In this document: positions 10,402 to 19,974 of the stretch, one piece after another | Position numbering within the stretch: position 1 is the stretch's first letter | Layout of the letters: each line of letters opens with the position of its first letter | Assembly (NCBI RefSeq): GCF_018860805.1 | Contig: NZ_JAHKQR010000003.1 | Span: 248,001 to 312,000 of the forward strand | DNA: 64,000 bases | From: Aestuariibacter sp. A3R04 | GTDB lineage: Bacteria; Pseudomonadota; Gammaproteobacteria; Enterobacterales; Alteromonadaceae | Direction: 5' to 3' | The notes under the pieces: model-generated | The model's input: the letters and a program-made list of their open reading frames with translations, nothing else | Told to the model about the DNA's origin: nothing | Databases searched by the model: none | Position numbers and translations under genes: made by a program

Positions 10402-12861
10402 ATGTTTAAAGTCAATCAGTTATCGGTATTCATTTCTACAGTCCTGCTGGTAAATACAACAGTTCGGGCCCAGGAAACAGTGCAAGATGGTGTGAAAAGT
10501 GATCTTGAAGTCATAGAGGTTACTTCACGAAAACGCGCAGAATCTTTAAATAAAATTCCCGTAGCCGTATCGGCTTTCACCGAAGAAATGATTGAACAAC
10601 AAGGTTTTCAGTCTCTTGATGATATTGCGCGTTTCTCACCAGGCCTGAGTTTTTCTAAAGCATTTGGTCGATCAACCGAGCGTCCGGTGATTCGGGGGAT
10701 GAGTAATGTGCTCGCCGGTGTTCAGTTTGGCGTTGAATCTGGCGCAGCGTATTTTGTCGATGGCAACTATTTTGCTGGCGATATCCAAAGCATTGATATG
10801 AGTAACATTCAGCGCGTTGAAATCGTAAAGGGGCCACAGAGTGCATTATATGGGCGCAATTCTTACTCAGGGGCTATTAACTTTATTACCAAAAGCCCAA
10901 GTGATGCATTCAGTGCACGAACAAAAGTTCTTTTTGCCGAGGACGGCGAGCATACCTTTAGCGTCAATGCTGATATTCCTATTAACGAGTGGTTACACTC
11001 TTCGGTTAGCATTCGGGATTACAATTACGATGGGCAGTGGGAGAATGAAGTGACAGGCAAAACTGTCGGTGATGAGTCCACACGATCATACAGTCTCGTT
11101 CTGGATGCGCAACCTAGTGATAGTTTGCACCTTCGCTGGCGTATTCAGTCGCAAGAAGACGATGATGGCACCCGCCCGTTTTTCCTGCAACCCGCTACGG
11201 AAAACAACTGTTTTTCCGGCGTTCGCTCTTTAGCTTATTGGCCGGCCAGCGCTTCTGACAATAACTTTCAATACTATTGTGGTGCTATAGAGGCCAGACC
11301 TATTGCACTGAATGATGGAGCTGATGCAGATGGTGTTCCCAATGCCGTTCCTGGAGTTCCCACCAGTGGTTTCCTACCCGGTGGTGTAACCTACTTTGGT
11401 AACCCTTACGATCTTAACGACGGCACAGCTTTTGATGGTGTAGAAAATGATCTGTTGTTCAGTACGCTGGCAGCGGATTATGAAACCCAAGGTGGCTATG
11501 TATGGGATGGTAATATTAGCTACCGTAACCAAGATGGCCGCACGGGATCGGACAGCGACCATTCATCGGTTAACTTCACCTTTGCACCCGGGCAAGAGGG
11601 TTTCTTTGCTCTGTCGTCACGTGCCAAAGTCATTGACAAGACCGCCGAGCTTAAGTTGCGCTCTCCAGATGCTGATCTCTCCTGGATGGTGGGCGCGTTT
11701 TATTACAAACAACGCAAAGATACGTACGATCTAACATTCGACAATGCCCAGGTTGGTCTTTATGAAAACTTTAGTTCAGTGACGAATCAGGCCATCTTTG
11801 CTTCTGTTGATTATCGCGTGAACCCAAGATTTGATATCACAGCAGAGGCGCGTTGGGCAAAAGAAAAGAAAGTAGTAACCGAGTATGCAACCACTGACGG
11901 CTCGCTAGTGTTTAACGAAGGTGGGGAGTGGAATAACTTCACGCCGCGATTTACAGCAAATTATCAACTTAATGAAGATACCATTATTTACGGTATTGCA
12001 GCGAAAGGCGTAAAACCCGGTGGCTTCAACGGCAGTGCAGGAGCTTCTGTTGGACAGGAAACGTATGAGCAGGAAGAAACAAGCTCTGTGGAAGTGGGGA
12101 TCAAAAGCCGTTCTTTTGAGAACATGTACGCAACAATTTCCGCTTACTACAACGATATCAGTAAACTTCAGCTCACAACCGCGGTGCCCAATCCTGATGG
12201 TGCGTTGAACTCCATTGCCACCAACCAAGGAGAAGGTGAGGTGTTTGGCGTGGAATTAGATTTGCACGTGCAATTTACTGACTACCTGAATGGACGTTTT
12301 TCCTATGCTTATGCCGATTCACAATTCACCAGTGGCTGTGACGATTTCCAGTATGCGCTAACCAGTGCCGGCGGGTTGATGAATCCCGACAATATTGCCG
12401 AAAGCCCTGATTTTAATGCGTTGTTGGGGTTAAGTGGAGAAGGAGATTGTTCTATTAAAGGCAATCAATTCCCATTAAGTTCAAAGCATCAAGCCAGTGC
12501 TTTTGCTGAATACGTGCAGGAAATAAGTGGCGGCATAGAGGGGTTTATTAATGCTGATGTCAGTTACGAATCTAAGAAATACGTTCAGGTGCACAATTAT
12601 GCGTATTTACCTGAGGCAGTTATTGCAGGGTTACGTACCGGCGTGAGGGCTGATAACTGGAGTGCTTCACTTTTCGTTAGAAACCTGACCGATGAAGATG
12701 CGCCAGTGATGGCAACGCGTTGGTTGGCGATACCTTATTTCACTTTTTCTTCGCTGAATACAGCACCAGACGGTGCCGATACGGGGAGTCCGCGAGCATT
12801 TTTTGGCAATGCCCGTCGCGGACGCCAGATAGGTCTTGAGTTTAGCTACTACTTCCAATAA
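10402..12861 (+). CDS. TonB-dependent outer membrane receptor
   Basis: This 819-aa protein is an outer-membrane beta-barrel transporter powered by TonB. It has a signal peptide ending about residue 23 (VRAQ), a TonB-box region (EVIEVTSRKRAESL), a plug domain (residues about 40-160, with VEIVKGPQSALYGRNSYSGAINFITK) and a long barrel ending in the aromatic EFSYYFQ. The ATG is preceded by AAAGGTGA. The pattern is the commonest Alteromonadales type, often used for oligosaccharides, lipids or aromatic compounds. The substrate cannot be read from sequence. It lies just before the alcohol-oxidation island, but its upstream region lacks a good copy of the island's operator, so it may not belong to that regulon. 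Confidence 0.9.
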   Translation: MFKVNQLSVFISTVLLVNTTVRAQETVQDGVKSDLEVIEVTSRKRAESLNKIPVAVSAFTEEMIEQQGFQSLDDIARFSPGLSFSKAFGRSTERPVIRGMSNVLAGVQFGVESGAAYFVDGNYFAGDIQSIDMSNIQRVEIVKGPQSALYGRNSYSGAINFITKSPSDAFSARTKVLFAEDGEHTFSVNADIPINEWLHSSVSIRDYNYDGQWENEVTGKTVGDESTRSYSLVLDAQPSDSLHLRWRIQSQEDDDGTRPFFLQPATENNCFSGVRSLAYWPASASDNNFQYYCGAIEARPIALNDGADADGVPNAVPGVPTSGFLPGGVTYFGNPYDLNDGTAFDGVENDLLFSTLAADYETQGGYVWDGNISYRNQDGRTGSDSDHSSVNFTFAPGQEGFFALSSRAKVIDKTAELKLRSPDADLSWMVGAFYYKQRKDTYDLTFDNAQVGLYENFSSVTNQAIFASVDYRVNPRFDITAEARWAKEKKVVTEYATTDGSLVFNEGGEWNNFTPRFTANYQLNEDTIIYGIAAKGVKPGGFNGSAGASVGQETYEQEETSSVEVGIKSRSFENMYATISAYYNDISKLQLTTAVPNPDGALNSIATNQGEGEVFGVELDLHVQFTDYLNGRFSYAYADSQFTSGCDDFQYALTSAGGLMNPDNIAESPDFNALLGLSGEGDCSIKGNQFPLSSKHQASAFAEYVQEISGGIEGFINADVSYESKKYVQVHNYAYLPEAVIAGLRTGVRADNWSASLFVRNLTDEDAPVMATRWLAIPYFTFSSLNTAPDGADTGSPRAFFGNARRGRQIGLEFSYYFQ

Positions 12862-12907
12862 TCGCGTTTTTGAGTTAGTGGGGCACACGTCCACACTGGT
12901 TTTATAC

Positions 12908-12937
12908 TGCCTTGCTGCCCGTTGTCGGGCAAAGGCA
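12908..12937 (+). terminator. stem-loop after the TonB receptor
   Basis: TGCCTT-GC-TGCCCG, loop TTGT, then CGGGCA-AAGGCA form a 12-bp stem with a two-base bulge, 46 bp past the stop codon. No T-run follows, so it may be a weak terminator or an mRNA-stabilising hairpin. Confidence 0.5.
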
Positions 12938-13002
12938 AACTCAATGGGGATGAATCTGCCTATGACGAATGCTGTCACTACTGCTTTATTCCTTATCGTA
13001 CA

Positions 13003-13018
13003 TCCTACCTTCGTAGGA
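13003..13018 (+). promoter_or_regulatory. operator-like inverted repeat, copy a
   Basis: TCCTAC-CTTC-GTAGGA is a perfect 6-4-6 inverted repeat 83 bp before the sensor-kinase gene. It fits the 16-bp layout TCCTCC-N4-GGAGGA shared by seven promoters of this island, with a symmetric change in both arms. Downstream it continues as TGAAATCG, like copies b, c and f. It suggests that the two-component pair regulates itself or sits in the same regulon. Confidence 0.6.
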
Positions 13019-13101
13019 TGAAATCGCCTCTTATGCAGGATGTGTTTTCCAATTGCGGCTGGTTAGTATAACGCTGGAATAAAAGGCTTGCTGGGGCACT
13101 T

Positions 13102-14361
13102 ATGTCGGGTTTTACTAAAATATCTACAACAATAGTGGCAGTTTTTATCAGCTGTTTCCTGGTTTTCTCCGCACTTGTGTACTTTCACATTAGAGACAAT
13201 ATTGAAGAGGAGATGACGGGCGCACTTAGCCAGGTTCGGGAAATGGTAAAGCGAAATGTGTCTGTTTCAGACATTGAGGCCATTGTCGCTCCGAGTCCCC
13301 ATTTGTCCGCGCGCTACTTCACTGGCAGAATTCAGCCCTATCAAACACTGGGGGTGAGCCAAAATGGTTCCGGTCCAATTGCGCCAGTCATTATTCCTAT
13401 CCAGGAAAATCAGTACCTTATTGTCACGCCCTATGAAGTTGCTGAACTTACTCAAAACCTAACTTTTTTCGCCCTTGTGGCCGGCTTGTTCTTTGCGACA
13501 TTCGTTTTGCTATTGATAACTCTCAAAGTAGCCGTAAAGCAACGCTTGGTGCCTCTGAATCAACTCGCTGACGCATTGTCACAATTGAGTGAGGGGAGGG
13601 CAACACAAGCCCTTCCTTACTCAGATATTCCGGAAATGAACAAAGTTGTGAGGCAGTTTCAGCATCTGCAACAGGCCTTAGGCGCGAAAGAAAAGCAATT
13701 GATAAAAATTGATAAACAACTGGCTTTGCTTCAGGAACAAGAGCGCAATTATCTGGCCCGTGAATTACATGACAATGTTGGTCAACTGCTCACCACCATA
13801 AAAGCTCATGCGTATATTCTGGTGAATGCCCGGGAACGTACCGTCATCGAGAAGTCTGCGCAAAAAGTTCAGGTAATGTCTCACCAAATTAGCGATGCTG
13901 TGCGAAAACTCACGGTCCATCTTCACCCCCTGGTGCTTGATAAAGTCTCACTGCAAGGCTCTCTTGAAGGCCTGGTTTACGAACAGGAAATTGCACACCC
14001 GGATACCCGGTGGGAGGTGTCCATAAACCTGAAAAACTACAAAGAAGACAACGAGCGGGACATTCATCTTTATCGCTTTGCGCAGGAAGCTATCAACAAT
14101 GTGGTTAAGCACGCTAATGCCACTAAAGTCAGTATTCAGATTTACGGTGATGGGCATGGCGTTTCACTGGTGGTGAAAGATAACGGCCGCGGTTTGGGAG
14201 ATCACGTGGTAGAAAATATTGGCATGTCTTCCATGCGCAGCAGAGCTCGCTGCATTGGCGCAGATTGCACCGTGACTTCTCCCAGTGAAGGTGGGGTGAC
14301 AGTGTCCCTGGCTTTAGTTCTCAATACGGGAACACCGGCTTTTGACGCCGATGTCGCATGA
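13102..14361 (+). CDS. NarL-family membrane sensor histidine kinase
   Basis: This 419-aa protein is a membrane sensor that phosphorylates the response regulator encoded next. A TM helix near residues 8-28, a small periplasmic loop (about 30-120) and a second TM (about 122-145) are followed by a HAMP-like linker. A HisKA_3 dimerisation domain follows with the phospho-accepting His223 in RELHDNVGQ, then an HATPase domain (N box EAINNVVKHANA, G1 DNGRGLG). Its stop overlaps the ATG of the regulator by 4 bp. By position and type it resembles ExaD/PedS-like sensors of alcohol-oxidation clusters in Pseudomonas, but the sensing loop gives no clue to the ligand. An operator copy lies upstream. Confidence 0.85.
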   Translation: MSGFTKISTTIVAVFISCFLVFSALVYFHIRDNIEEEMTGALSQVREMVKRNVSVSDIEAIVAPSPHLSARYFTGRIQPYQTLGVSQNGSGPIAPVIIPIQENQYLIVTPYEVAELTQNLTFFALVAGLFFATFVLLLITLKVAVKQRLVPLNQLADALSQLSEGRATQALPYSDIPEMNKVVRQFQHLQQALGAKEKQLIKIDKQLALLQEQERNYLARELHDNVGQLLTTIKAHAYILVNARERTVIEKSAQKVQVMSHQISDAVRKLTVHLHPLVLDKVSLQGSLEGLVYEQEIAHPDTRWEVSINLKNYKEDNERDIHLYRFAQEAINNVVKHANATKVSIQIYGDGHGVSLVVKDNGRGLGDHVVENIGMSSMRSRARCIGADCTVTSPSEGGVTVSLALVLNTGTPAFDADVA

Positions 14362-15035
14362 ACATTTTATTGGTTGATGATCATGCCGTAGTGAGGGAAG
14401 GCTACAAAGCGCTTCTCAACGCCATGATGCCTGATTGTGAGGTTTTTGATGCAGACAATGGTGCTCGAACCCAAAAAATACTGGCAAATCATGATATTGA
14501 TATTTTGATCCTCGACATAAACCTAGCCAATGAAAGCGGCCTCGTACTCGCCAAATTCTTCTTGCAACAACACGCACAACTAAAGATTATATTTTTTAGT
14601 ATGTTTGAAGATAGCGTAATCCTCCAGCGGGCTATGCAAACCGGCGCTATGGGGTACATCAGCAAAAGCAGTTCGCCGGAAATACTCATTTCTGCCATTA
14701 AGGTGGTCGCTAGAGGGCAAAAGTACATTGAGCGCACACTGGCGGTGAATCTGGCGAATCAACTTCTTGATGCCAATGTGGATCTCGCCACGAAATTGAC
14801 CAAACGAGAGTTTGAAATATTCATCGCCATCGCCATGAATAAATCCCGCTTCGATATTGCCGATGAACTCGGTTTGTCGGCGAAAACCATTTCCAACGCC
14901 CTTACCGTTATTAAGCGAAAGCTCAATGCTGTGCCGTCCGAGTTTTGCACCATCGCAGCCAGGCACGGTTATATCGGCGGGGCCGATCCCACAACGGTAA
15001 ACACCATCTCCTGCGGATACAAAACAGGCAAGTAG
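14358..15035 (+). CDS. LuxR/NarL-type response regulator
   Basis: This 225-aa regulator has an N-terminal receiver domain (DDH acidic cluster, phospho-acceptor Asp53 in LILDINL, conserved Lys in ISKSS). Its C-terminal LuxR-type helix-turn-helix contains KREFEIFIAIAMNKSRFDIADELGLSAKTISNALTVIKRKL (given here only as the domain location, about residues 148-190). It is translationally coupled to the kinase before it. It is one of two NarL-type regulators in the island and a prime candidate for binding the TCCTCC-N4-GGAGGA repeats, one of which precedes its own operon. It corresponds in context to ExaE/PedR2 of Pseudomonas; the actual target is an inference. Confidence 0.85.
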   Translation: MNILLVDDHAVVREGYKALLNAMMPDCEVFDADNGARTQKILANHDIDILILDINLANESGLVLAKFFLQQHAQLKIIFFSMFEDSVILQRAMQTGAMGYISKSSSPEILISAIKVVARGQKYIERTLAVNLANQLLDANVDLATKLTKREFEIFIAIAMNKSRFDIADELGLSAKTISNALTVIKRKLNAVPSEFCTIAARHGYIGGADPTTVNTISCGYKTGK

Positions 15036-15046
15036 ACCTTAGTTTC

Positions 15047-15062
15047 CCCTCCTAAAGTAGGA
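15047..15062 (+). promoter_or_regulatory. operator-like inverted repeat, copy b
   Basis: CCCTCC-TAAA-GTAGGA lies 115 bp before the aldehyde dehydrogenase gene. A shifted reading gives the perfect palindrome CTCCTA-AAG-TAGGAG at 15049-15063. It is followed by GTCAAATC, the same downstream bases as at copy f before the alcohol dehydrogenase. Confidence 0.65.
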
Positions 15063-15177
15063 GTCAAATCGGTCTATCGCATCATGGTGGGAAAAGCATA
15101 AAAGTACCATTATCAAATGACACAACAAACCACGTTATCGCGTGTGGTTCACGCAACGTTAGCATAGGGTATTTCTT

Positions 15178-16695
15178 ATGATTTATGCAAAGCCTGGAAG
15201 TGAAGGTTCGGTCGTAAGCTTTAAAAAAAGCTACGGTAATTTTATTAATGGCGGTTGGGTTGCACCGGTTAAAGGTGAATACTTTACTGCAACTTCGCCT
15301 GTTGACGGCAGTGAAATTGCGCAAATACCGCGTTCTACTTCGGAAGACATTGAGCTGGCGTTAGATGCTGCCCACGCTGCAAAACAGGCCTGGGCTGATA
15401 AGTCAGTGGCAGAGCGCTCAAACATTCTCCTCAAAATAGCCGATCGCATCGAAGAAAACTTGGAACTATTGGCGGTTGCTGAAACCTGGGATAACGGAAA
15501 AGCTGTACGTGAAACGCTAAATGCAGATATTCCTCTTTGTGCCGATCACTTCCGCTACTACGCAGGATGTATTCGCAGTCAGGAAGGCACCATTGGTGAG
15601 ATTGACAAAAATACCGTGGCGTATCATTTCCATGAACCCTACGGTGTCGTCGGTCAAATCATTCCGTGGAACTTCCCACTGCTCATGGCTGCCTGGAAAT
15701 TAGCGCCAGCCCTTGTCACCGGGAACGTAGTGGTACTGAAACCGGCTGAGCAAACGCCTGTGTCTATATTGGTATTCGCGGAGCTTATTCAGGATCTGCT
15801 TCCTCCCGGTGTACTTAATATCGTCAATGGTTTTGGCGCTGAAGCTGGTCAGGCGCTCGCCACCAGTACGCGTATTGCGAAAATCGCCTTCACCGGTTCA
15901 ACCCCAGTGGGTGGGCATATTTTGCGCTGTGCAGCAGAAAATCTTATTCCTTCTACCGTAGAGCTCGGTGGCAAGTCACCGAATTTGTTCTTCCCCGATA
16001 TTATGGATCACGAGCCTGAGTTTATTGATAAGTGTGCTGAAGGCCTGGTACTGGGCTATTTCAACCAAGGCGAAGTGTGTACTTGTCCGTCCCGGGCTAT
16101 CATTCACGAAGACATCTATGACGCCTTTATGGAAAAAGTGATAGAAAAAATTCATAAGATCAAGCGGGGAAATCCGTTGGACACTGAAACCATGGTGGGA
16201 GCGCAGGCGTCAAACGAACAGTTTGAAAAAATCCTGAAGTACATCGATATCGGGAAGTCAGAAGGTGCGGAAGTGGTCACCGGTGGTGAGAAAGAGCAAT
16301 TACCTGGCTTTGATGGTGGTTATTACATTCAGCCCACTATTTTGAAAGGCCAAAATCACATGCGCGTGTTCCAGGAGGAAATATTTGGCCCTGTTATAGC
16401 GGTTTCCACCTTCAAGACCGAAGAAGAAGCCATTGAAATTGCCAATAACACCAGCTTCGGCCTGGGAGCTGGCGTGTGGAGCCGGGATGCGAATGTGGCA
16501 TTCCGCGTAGGCCGCGCGATTGAAGCGGGACGGGTGTGGACGAACTGTTATCACCTGTATCCGGCCCATGCTGCATTTGGCGGCTATAAGAAATCAGGGA
16601 TCGGACGGGAAACCCATAAAATGATGCTCGATCATTACCAGCAAACGAAAAACCTGCTGGTAAGCTACGACATCAATCCATTGGGTTTCTTCTAG
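15178..16695 (+). CDS. NAD(P)+-dependent aldehyde dehydrogenase (ExaC/AldB type)
   Basis: This cytoplasmic enzyme (505 aa) oxidises the aldehyde produced by the alcohol dehydrogenase of the island to the acid. The catalytic thiol is Cys301 in FNQGEVC (a second Cys follows at 303), and the general base is Glu262 in VELGGKSPN. The coenzyme-binding [12 protein letters not shown] and FTGSTPVG motifs are intact. The overall sequence is of the acetaldehyde dehydrogenase II group (ExaC, AcoD, AldB), which usually accompanies ethanol-type quinoprotein dehydrogenases. It is preceded by operator copy b and followed after 38 bp by the NosR-like gene, with a strong hairpin between them. An upstream ATAGGG supports the ATG. 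Confidence 0.9.
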   Translation: MIYAKPGSEGSVVSFKKSYGNFINGGWVAPVKGEYFTATSPVDGSEIAQIPRSTSEDIELALDAAHAAKQAWADKSVAERSNILLKIADRIEENLELLAVAETWDNGKAVRETLNADIPLCADHFRYYAGCIRSQEGTIGEIDKNTVAYHFHEPYGVVGQIIPWNFPLLMAAWKLAPALVTGNVVVLKPAEQTPVSILVFAELIQDLLPPGVLNIVNGFGAEAGQALATSTRIAKIAFTGSTPVGGHILRCAAENLIPSTVELGGKSPNLFFPDIMDHEPEFIDKCAEGLVLGYFNQGEVCTCPSRAIIHEDIYDAFMEKVIEKIHKIKRGNPLDTETMVGAQASNEQFEKILKYIDIGKSEGAEVVTGGEKEQLPGFDGGYYIQPTILKGQNHMRVFQEEIFGPVIAVSTFKTEEEAIEIANNTSFGLGAGVWSRDANVAFRVGRAIEAGRVWTNCYHLYPAHAAFGGYKKSGIGRETHKMMLDHYQQTKNLLVSYDINPLGFF

Positions 16696-16703
16696 GCCAA
16701 AGC

Positions 16704-16724
16704 GGGCAGCACATCGTGCTGCCC
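16704..16724 (+). terminator. hairpin between the ALDH and NosR-like genes
   Basis: GGGCAGCAC and GTGCTGCCC form a perfect 9-bp stem with a three-base loop, 9 bp after the ALDH stop. No T-run follows (CACTATTCTT), so partial read-through into the next genes is likely. It may set a lower level for the sensory genes than for ALDH. Confidence 0.6.
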
Positions 16725-16733
16725 ACTATTCTT

Positions 16734-18830
16734 ATGCGCAGCTCATTCATCACCCTCATCCTAACGTTGTTTCTTGCGGCAAGCGCATTGGCGCAATCTG
16801 ACGCAACGGACATTCCCGAAGACGTTCACAAAATATTTCCCAACGCTACACGGGTTGGTGAGATGCATACCGATATTAACGTCACCCCTGTATACCAGCT
16901 TCAGCAACTCCTTGGTTATGTATTTGAATCCAATGACTTTGTGGATTTCATTGGTTTTTCCGGTAAGCCGGTAAATGTTGTTATTGGTTTAGACCCTCAA
17001 GGCAAGGTGGTAGATCTCTTCGTAAAAGCTCACAGTGAACCTATTTTTTTACACGGGTTAGGTGAGAAATCGATGTTCGATTTCGTTGCTCAATACAAGG
17101 GGCACAGTGTTAAGGAACGTTTCATTATTGGTAGTAAAAGCGATGTAGGGAAAGACGCGACATATTTTGACGGTGTAACGAAGGCAACCGTTTCAGTACT
17201 TGTTATAAACGACACTATTGTTACATCCGCCCTTGCCGTTGCCAGGGCGAAGCTCGATGGTTTTCTCGCGCCCAGCAATAAAATTATCAACCCCGACTTC
17301 TTCGAACCAATGTCTTTTGCTCAACTCGTTGAAAAGGGCTTTATTCAGAAGCACACGATTCAACAGCAGGACGCTCATGGGGTAGCAAGTGAAATTGCCG
17401 ATGCCATCGCTGAAATTCAAAGAGACCGCGGGCTGGATGATAACACCATCGCTGAACACTACTATGCGTTCCTCAGTTTACCCATAGTAGGGAAGAACCT
17501 TTTAGACCCCGTTGAATATCAGCGACTACAAGACAATTTGAAGCCAGGTGAAATGGCGCTTATGGTGCTAAACACCAAAGGGTTTAGCTTTATTAGTGAT
17601 GCCTTTATCCCTCAGACCACGCCAGAACATTTGCGGGTTGCTCAGGGCGGGTTTCCGGTGGCGGTTCGCGACATAGATTTTTATAGTTTTTACGACCCCA
17701 CCTTCTCACAGTCTCTGCCTGAATATGAGGACTTAAAAGTGCTGAGAGTAAAATCAAAGGGTGGCTTGTCACTGGACCAACGTATGCAGATTGCTATTAG
17801 CTTGCCGTACAAACCCAGTTTTTTTGAACGCGATGAACACCTTTTCCCCTTGAACGTTTCCCTGCCCGGTGAATTGTTTATGGAAAACCCGCTGGCAAAG
17901 GCGGAAAAACCGATCCCACTGTGGCAGAAAATTTGGCTCGACAGAACCTTGGAAATTAGCGTAACGCTTCTATACCTGTTGGCGCTTTCGGTCTTCTTCG
18001 CGCTGCAACATAAGCTCACACCTTACACCCGACTGGTGCATTCAATACGAGCGTTTTCCCTTGTGTTCGTGCTTTTTTTTATTGGTTTTTATGCACAAGG
18101 GCAACTGTCTGTGGTTAATATTTATACACTGCTTCTCGACGTCACAGATGGCTTTTCTTTGGAAGTGTATTTACTTGACCCAGTTATTTTTATTTTGTGG
18201 AGTTTCGTGTTCGTTTCCCTGTTTATAGTGGGGCGAGGCCTGTTTTGTGGCTGGTTGTGCCCGTTTGGTGCACTTCAGGAAATAATGGCCGTCATTGCTG
18301 AAAAGCTCAGGATCAGGCAAATTCGCATTAAGCCAGAGCATCATAAGCTGGCACAAAAACTCAAATATACGGTGCTTGGAGGGTTGATTGCGGCTTCGTT
18401 CTTTTCTCTTACACTGGCAGAGAAACTCGCGGAAATAGAGCCGTTCAAAACATCAATTACCCTGCATTTTGTAAGGTACTGGCCGTTTGTGCTGTATGCA
18501 GTGATCCTGCTTTTACTCAGTTTGAAAATACACAAAGTGTATTGTCGTTACTTATGTCCCTTAGGGGCGGGCCTTGCCATATTGGGCCGCTTTCCCGCGG
18601 TCAAACTGCTTACCCGAAAAGCAGCCTGCGGCAACCCGTGTCAGCTGTGTAAACAGAAAAAATGTGGTATTGATGCTATAGAACCCGATGGCAGCATTGA
18701 TTATGCTGAGTGTATTCAATGCCTCGAGTGTGTGGTTACCCTTGATAACCCAAACTTATGCAAAATCGACAAGTATAAAAAGAAAAAGGTGCCTACTCGT
18801 GTCAAAAACCTCGATCCTGTCCGCGCTTAG
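16734..18830 (+). CDS. NosR/NirI-like flavin and 4Fe-4S membrane protein
   Basis: This 698-aa protein is a multi-domain membrane electron-transfer protein. A signal peptide (to about residue 20, SALAQ) leads into a periplasmic FMN-binding-type domain. About six TM helices follow (around residues 405-610), with the two Cys-Pro motifs CGWLCPFGALQE and CRYLCPLGAG. A C-terminal cytoplasmic ferredoxin-like part holds CGNPCQLCKQKKC and CIQCLEC. This is the NosR/NirI architecture, but no denitrification genes are nearby. Its place after ALDH and before a FIST sensor and a hybrid kinase suggests a redox role in alcohol sensing or electron supply. The ATG at 16734 fits the signal peptide; a GTG at 16716 would lie inside the hairpin. 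Confidence 0.8.
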   Translation: MRSSFITLILTLFLAASALAQSDATDIPEDVHKIFPNATRVGEMHTDINVTPVYQLQQLLGYVFESNDFVDFIGFSGKPVNVVIGLDPQGKVVDLFVKAHSEPIFLHGLGEKSMFDFVAQYKGHSVKERFIIGSKSDVGKDATYFDGVTKATVSVLVINDTIVTSALAVARAKLDGFLAPSNKIINPDFFEPMSFAQLVEKGFIQKHTIQQQDAHGVASEIADAIAEIQRDRGLDDNTIAEHYYAFLSLPIVGKNLLDPVEYQRLQDNLKPGEMALMVLNTKGFSFISDAFIPQTTPEHLRVAQGGFPVAVRDIDFYSFYDPTFSQSLPEYEDLKVLRVKSKGGLSLDQRMQIAISLPYKPSFFERDEHLFPLNVSLPGELFMENPLAKAEKPIPLWQKIWLDRTLEISVTLLYLLALSVFFALQHKLTPYTRLVHSIRAFSLVFVLFFIGFYAQGQLSVVNIYTLLLDVTDGFSLEVYLLDPVIFILWSFVFVSLFIVGRGLFCGWLCPFGALQEIMAVIAEKLRIRQIRIKPEHHKLAQKLKYTVLGGLIAASFFSLTLAEKLAEIEPFKTSITLHFVRYWPFVLYAVILLLLSLKIHKVYCRYLCPLGAGLAILGRFPAVKLLTRKAACGNPCQLCKQKKCGIDAIEPDGSIDYAECIQCLECVVTLDNPNLCKIDKYKKKKVPTRVKNLDPVRA

Positions 18831-19974
18831 TCAGTCAGCCTCTGATGTTGACGACGCGCGTTATACCGCAGAGCATGCCTGTCGTGATGTGGCCAGTGAA
18901 ATTTTAAAGCAGGTTGAACCTGATGGAATAGAACTTTTGCTTTTTCACACCAGCACGCTTTTTGACCTGGATGTGGTTGCCTCAAAGATGACCACACTGT
19001 TTCCAAACGTCAATGTGGTGGGGTGTACCAGTGCCGGGGAGTTTAATAAAAACGGGTATGGCACCGAGAAATTACTCGCTGTGGCGTTCCTGAAAAACGC
19101 ATTTTCTATTGCAACCGCCTTGGTACCCCAGTTAGGCGAAGTGAATTTTGATGAAGCACACGATATCGCCAGTAATTTGCGACGAACATTGCAAGGGCGG
19201 GAAAAGCGCTATGACACAGAGCAACACTTTGTTATTTCCGTACTGGATGGGTTAACGCGTCACGAAGAGCATTTTCTTGAAACTTTTGCAACCGCCTTTG
19301 GCAACATTCCCCATTTGGGGGGAAGTGCCGGGGATGACTTAAAGCTCGAAGCGACGTACGTGTTTTACGATGGTGCATTCCACAGAGACGCCGCCGTTTT
19401 GCTATTGGTCGGTACCTGCAATCCGTTCAGCGTTTTTTCCATTGATCATATCAATTCGCCGGTTTCTAAACTTGTGGTTACCCATGCAGATCCTGAATCT
19501 CGCACTGTGTATGAAATTAACGGCGAGCCGGCTGCGCAGTATTATGCGAGCTTGTTGGGGATGAAAACTGAAGCACTTACTCCCGATGTTTTCTCCATGT
19601 TTCCCCTTGCCGTTATGGTTGGCGGTAAATATTTTATTCGCTCCATTCAAAAAGTAGATCTAACCACAAACGCAATAACCTTCTACTGTGCGGTAGATAT
19701 CGGCATTATTCTCACTTTTATTCAATTGGGCGATTGCATAGAAGCGTTGGAGAGTAAATTAGATGCACTACACGAACAACTTGGTGAGCCAGAGTTTGTT
19801 TATGCCTGCGATTGCTTTTTGCGAAGGCTGGAAATTCAGCAAGGCAACAACGATCACGAAATAAGACGATTACAGCAAAAGTACCATGTCGCTGGTTTTA
19901 ATGCCTATGGCGAACACATTCACTCGGTGCATCTTAACCAAACCTTCACGGGGGTGTATTTTGGCACCCGATAG
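18799..19974 (+). CDS. FIST domain signal-sensing protein
   Basis: This cytoplasmic protein of about 391 aa has the FIST N (about residues 30-230) and FIST C domains, proposed in the literature to bind small ligands such as amino acids for signal transduction. Visible family features are VVGCTSAGEF, NIPHLGGSAGDD and the C-terminal CDCFLRR followed by the AGFNAYGEH block. The chosen start is GTG at 18799, preceded by AAAGGTG. It overlaps the end of the NosR-like gene by 32 bp; an earlier in-frame start would lie deep in that gene. Its end overlaps the next gene, so NosR-like, FIST and hybrid kinase look translationally coupled and should act in one pathway. Confidence 0.82.
   Translation: MSKTSILSALSQSASDVDDARYTAEHACRDVASEILKQVEPDGIELLLFHTSTLFDLDVVASKMTTLFPNVNVVGCTSAGEFNKNGYGTEKLLAVAFLKNAFSIATALVPQLGEVNFDEAHDIASNLRRTLQGREKRYDTEQHFVISVLDGLTRHEEHFLETFATAFGNIPHLGGSAGDDLKLEATYVFYDGAFHRDAAVLLLVGTCNPFSVFSIDHINSPVSKLVVTHADPESRTVYEINGEPAAQYYASLLGMKTEALTPDVFSMFPLAVMVGGKYFIRSIQKVDLTTNAITFYCAVDIGIILTFIQLGDCIEALESKLDALHEQLGEPEFVYACDCFLRRLEIQQGNNDHEIRRLQQKYHVAGFNAYGEHIHSVHLNQTFTGVYFGTR

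Noticed and set aside
16734-18830. A denitrification (nos) locus suggested by the NosR-like gene
   Set aside because: No nosZ, nosD, nosF, nosY or nosL genes are present; the neighbours are alcohol-oxidation and sensory genes.
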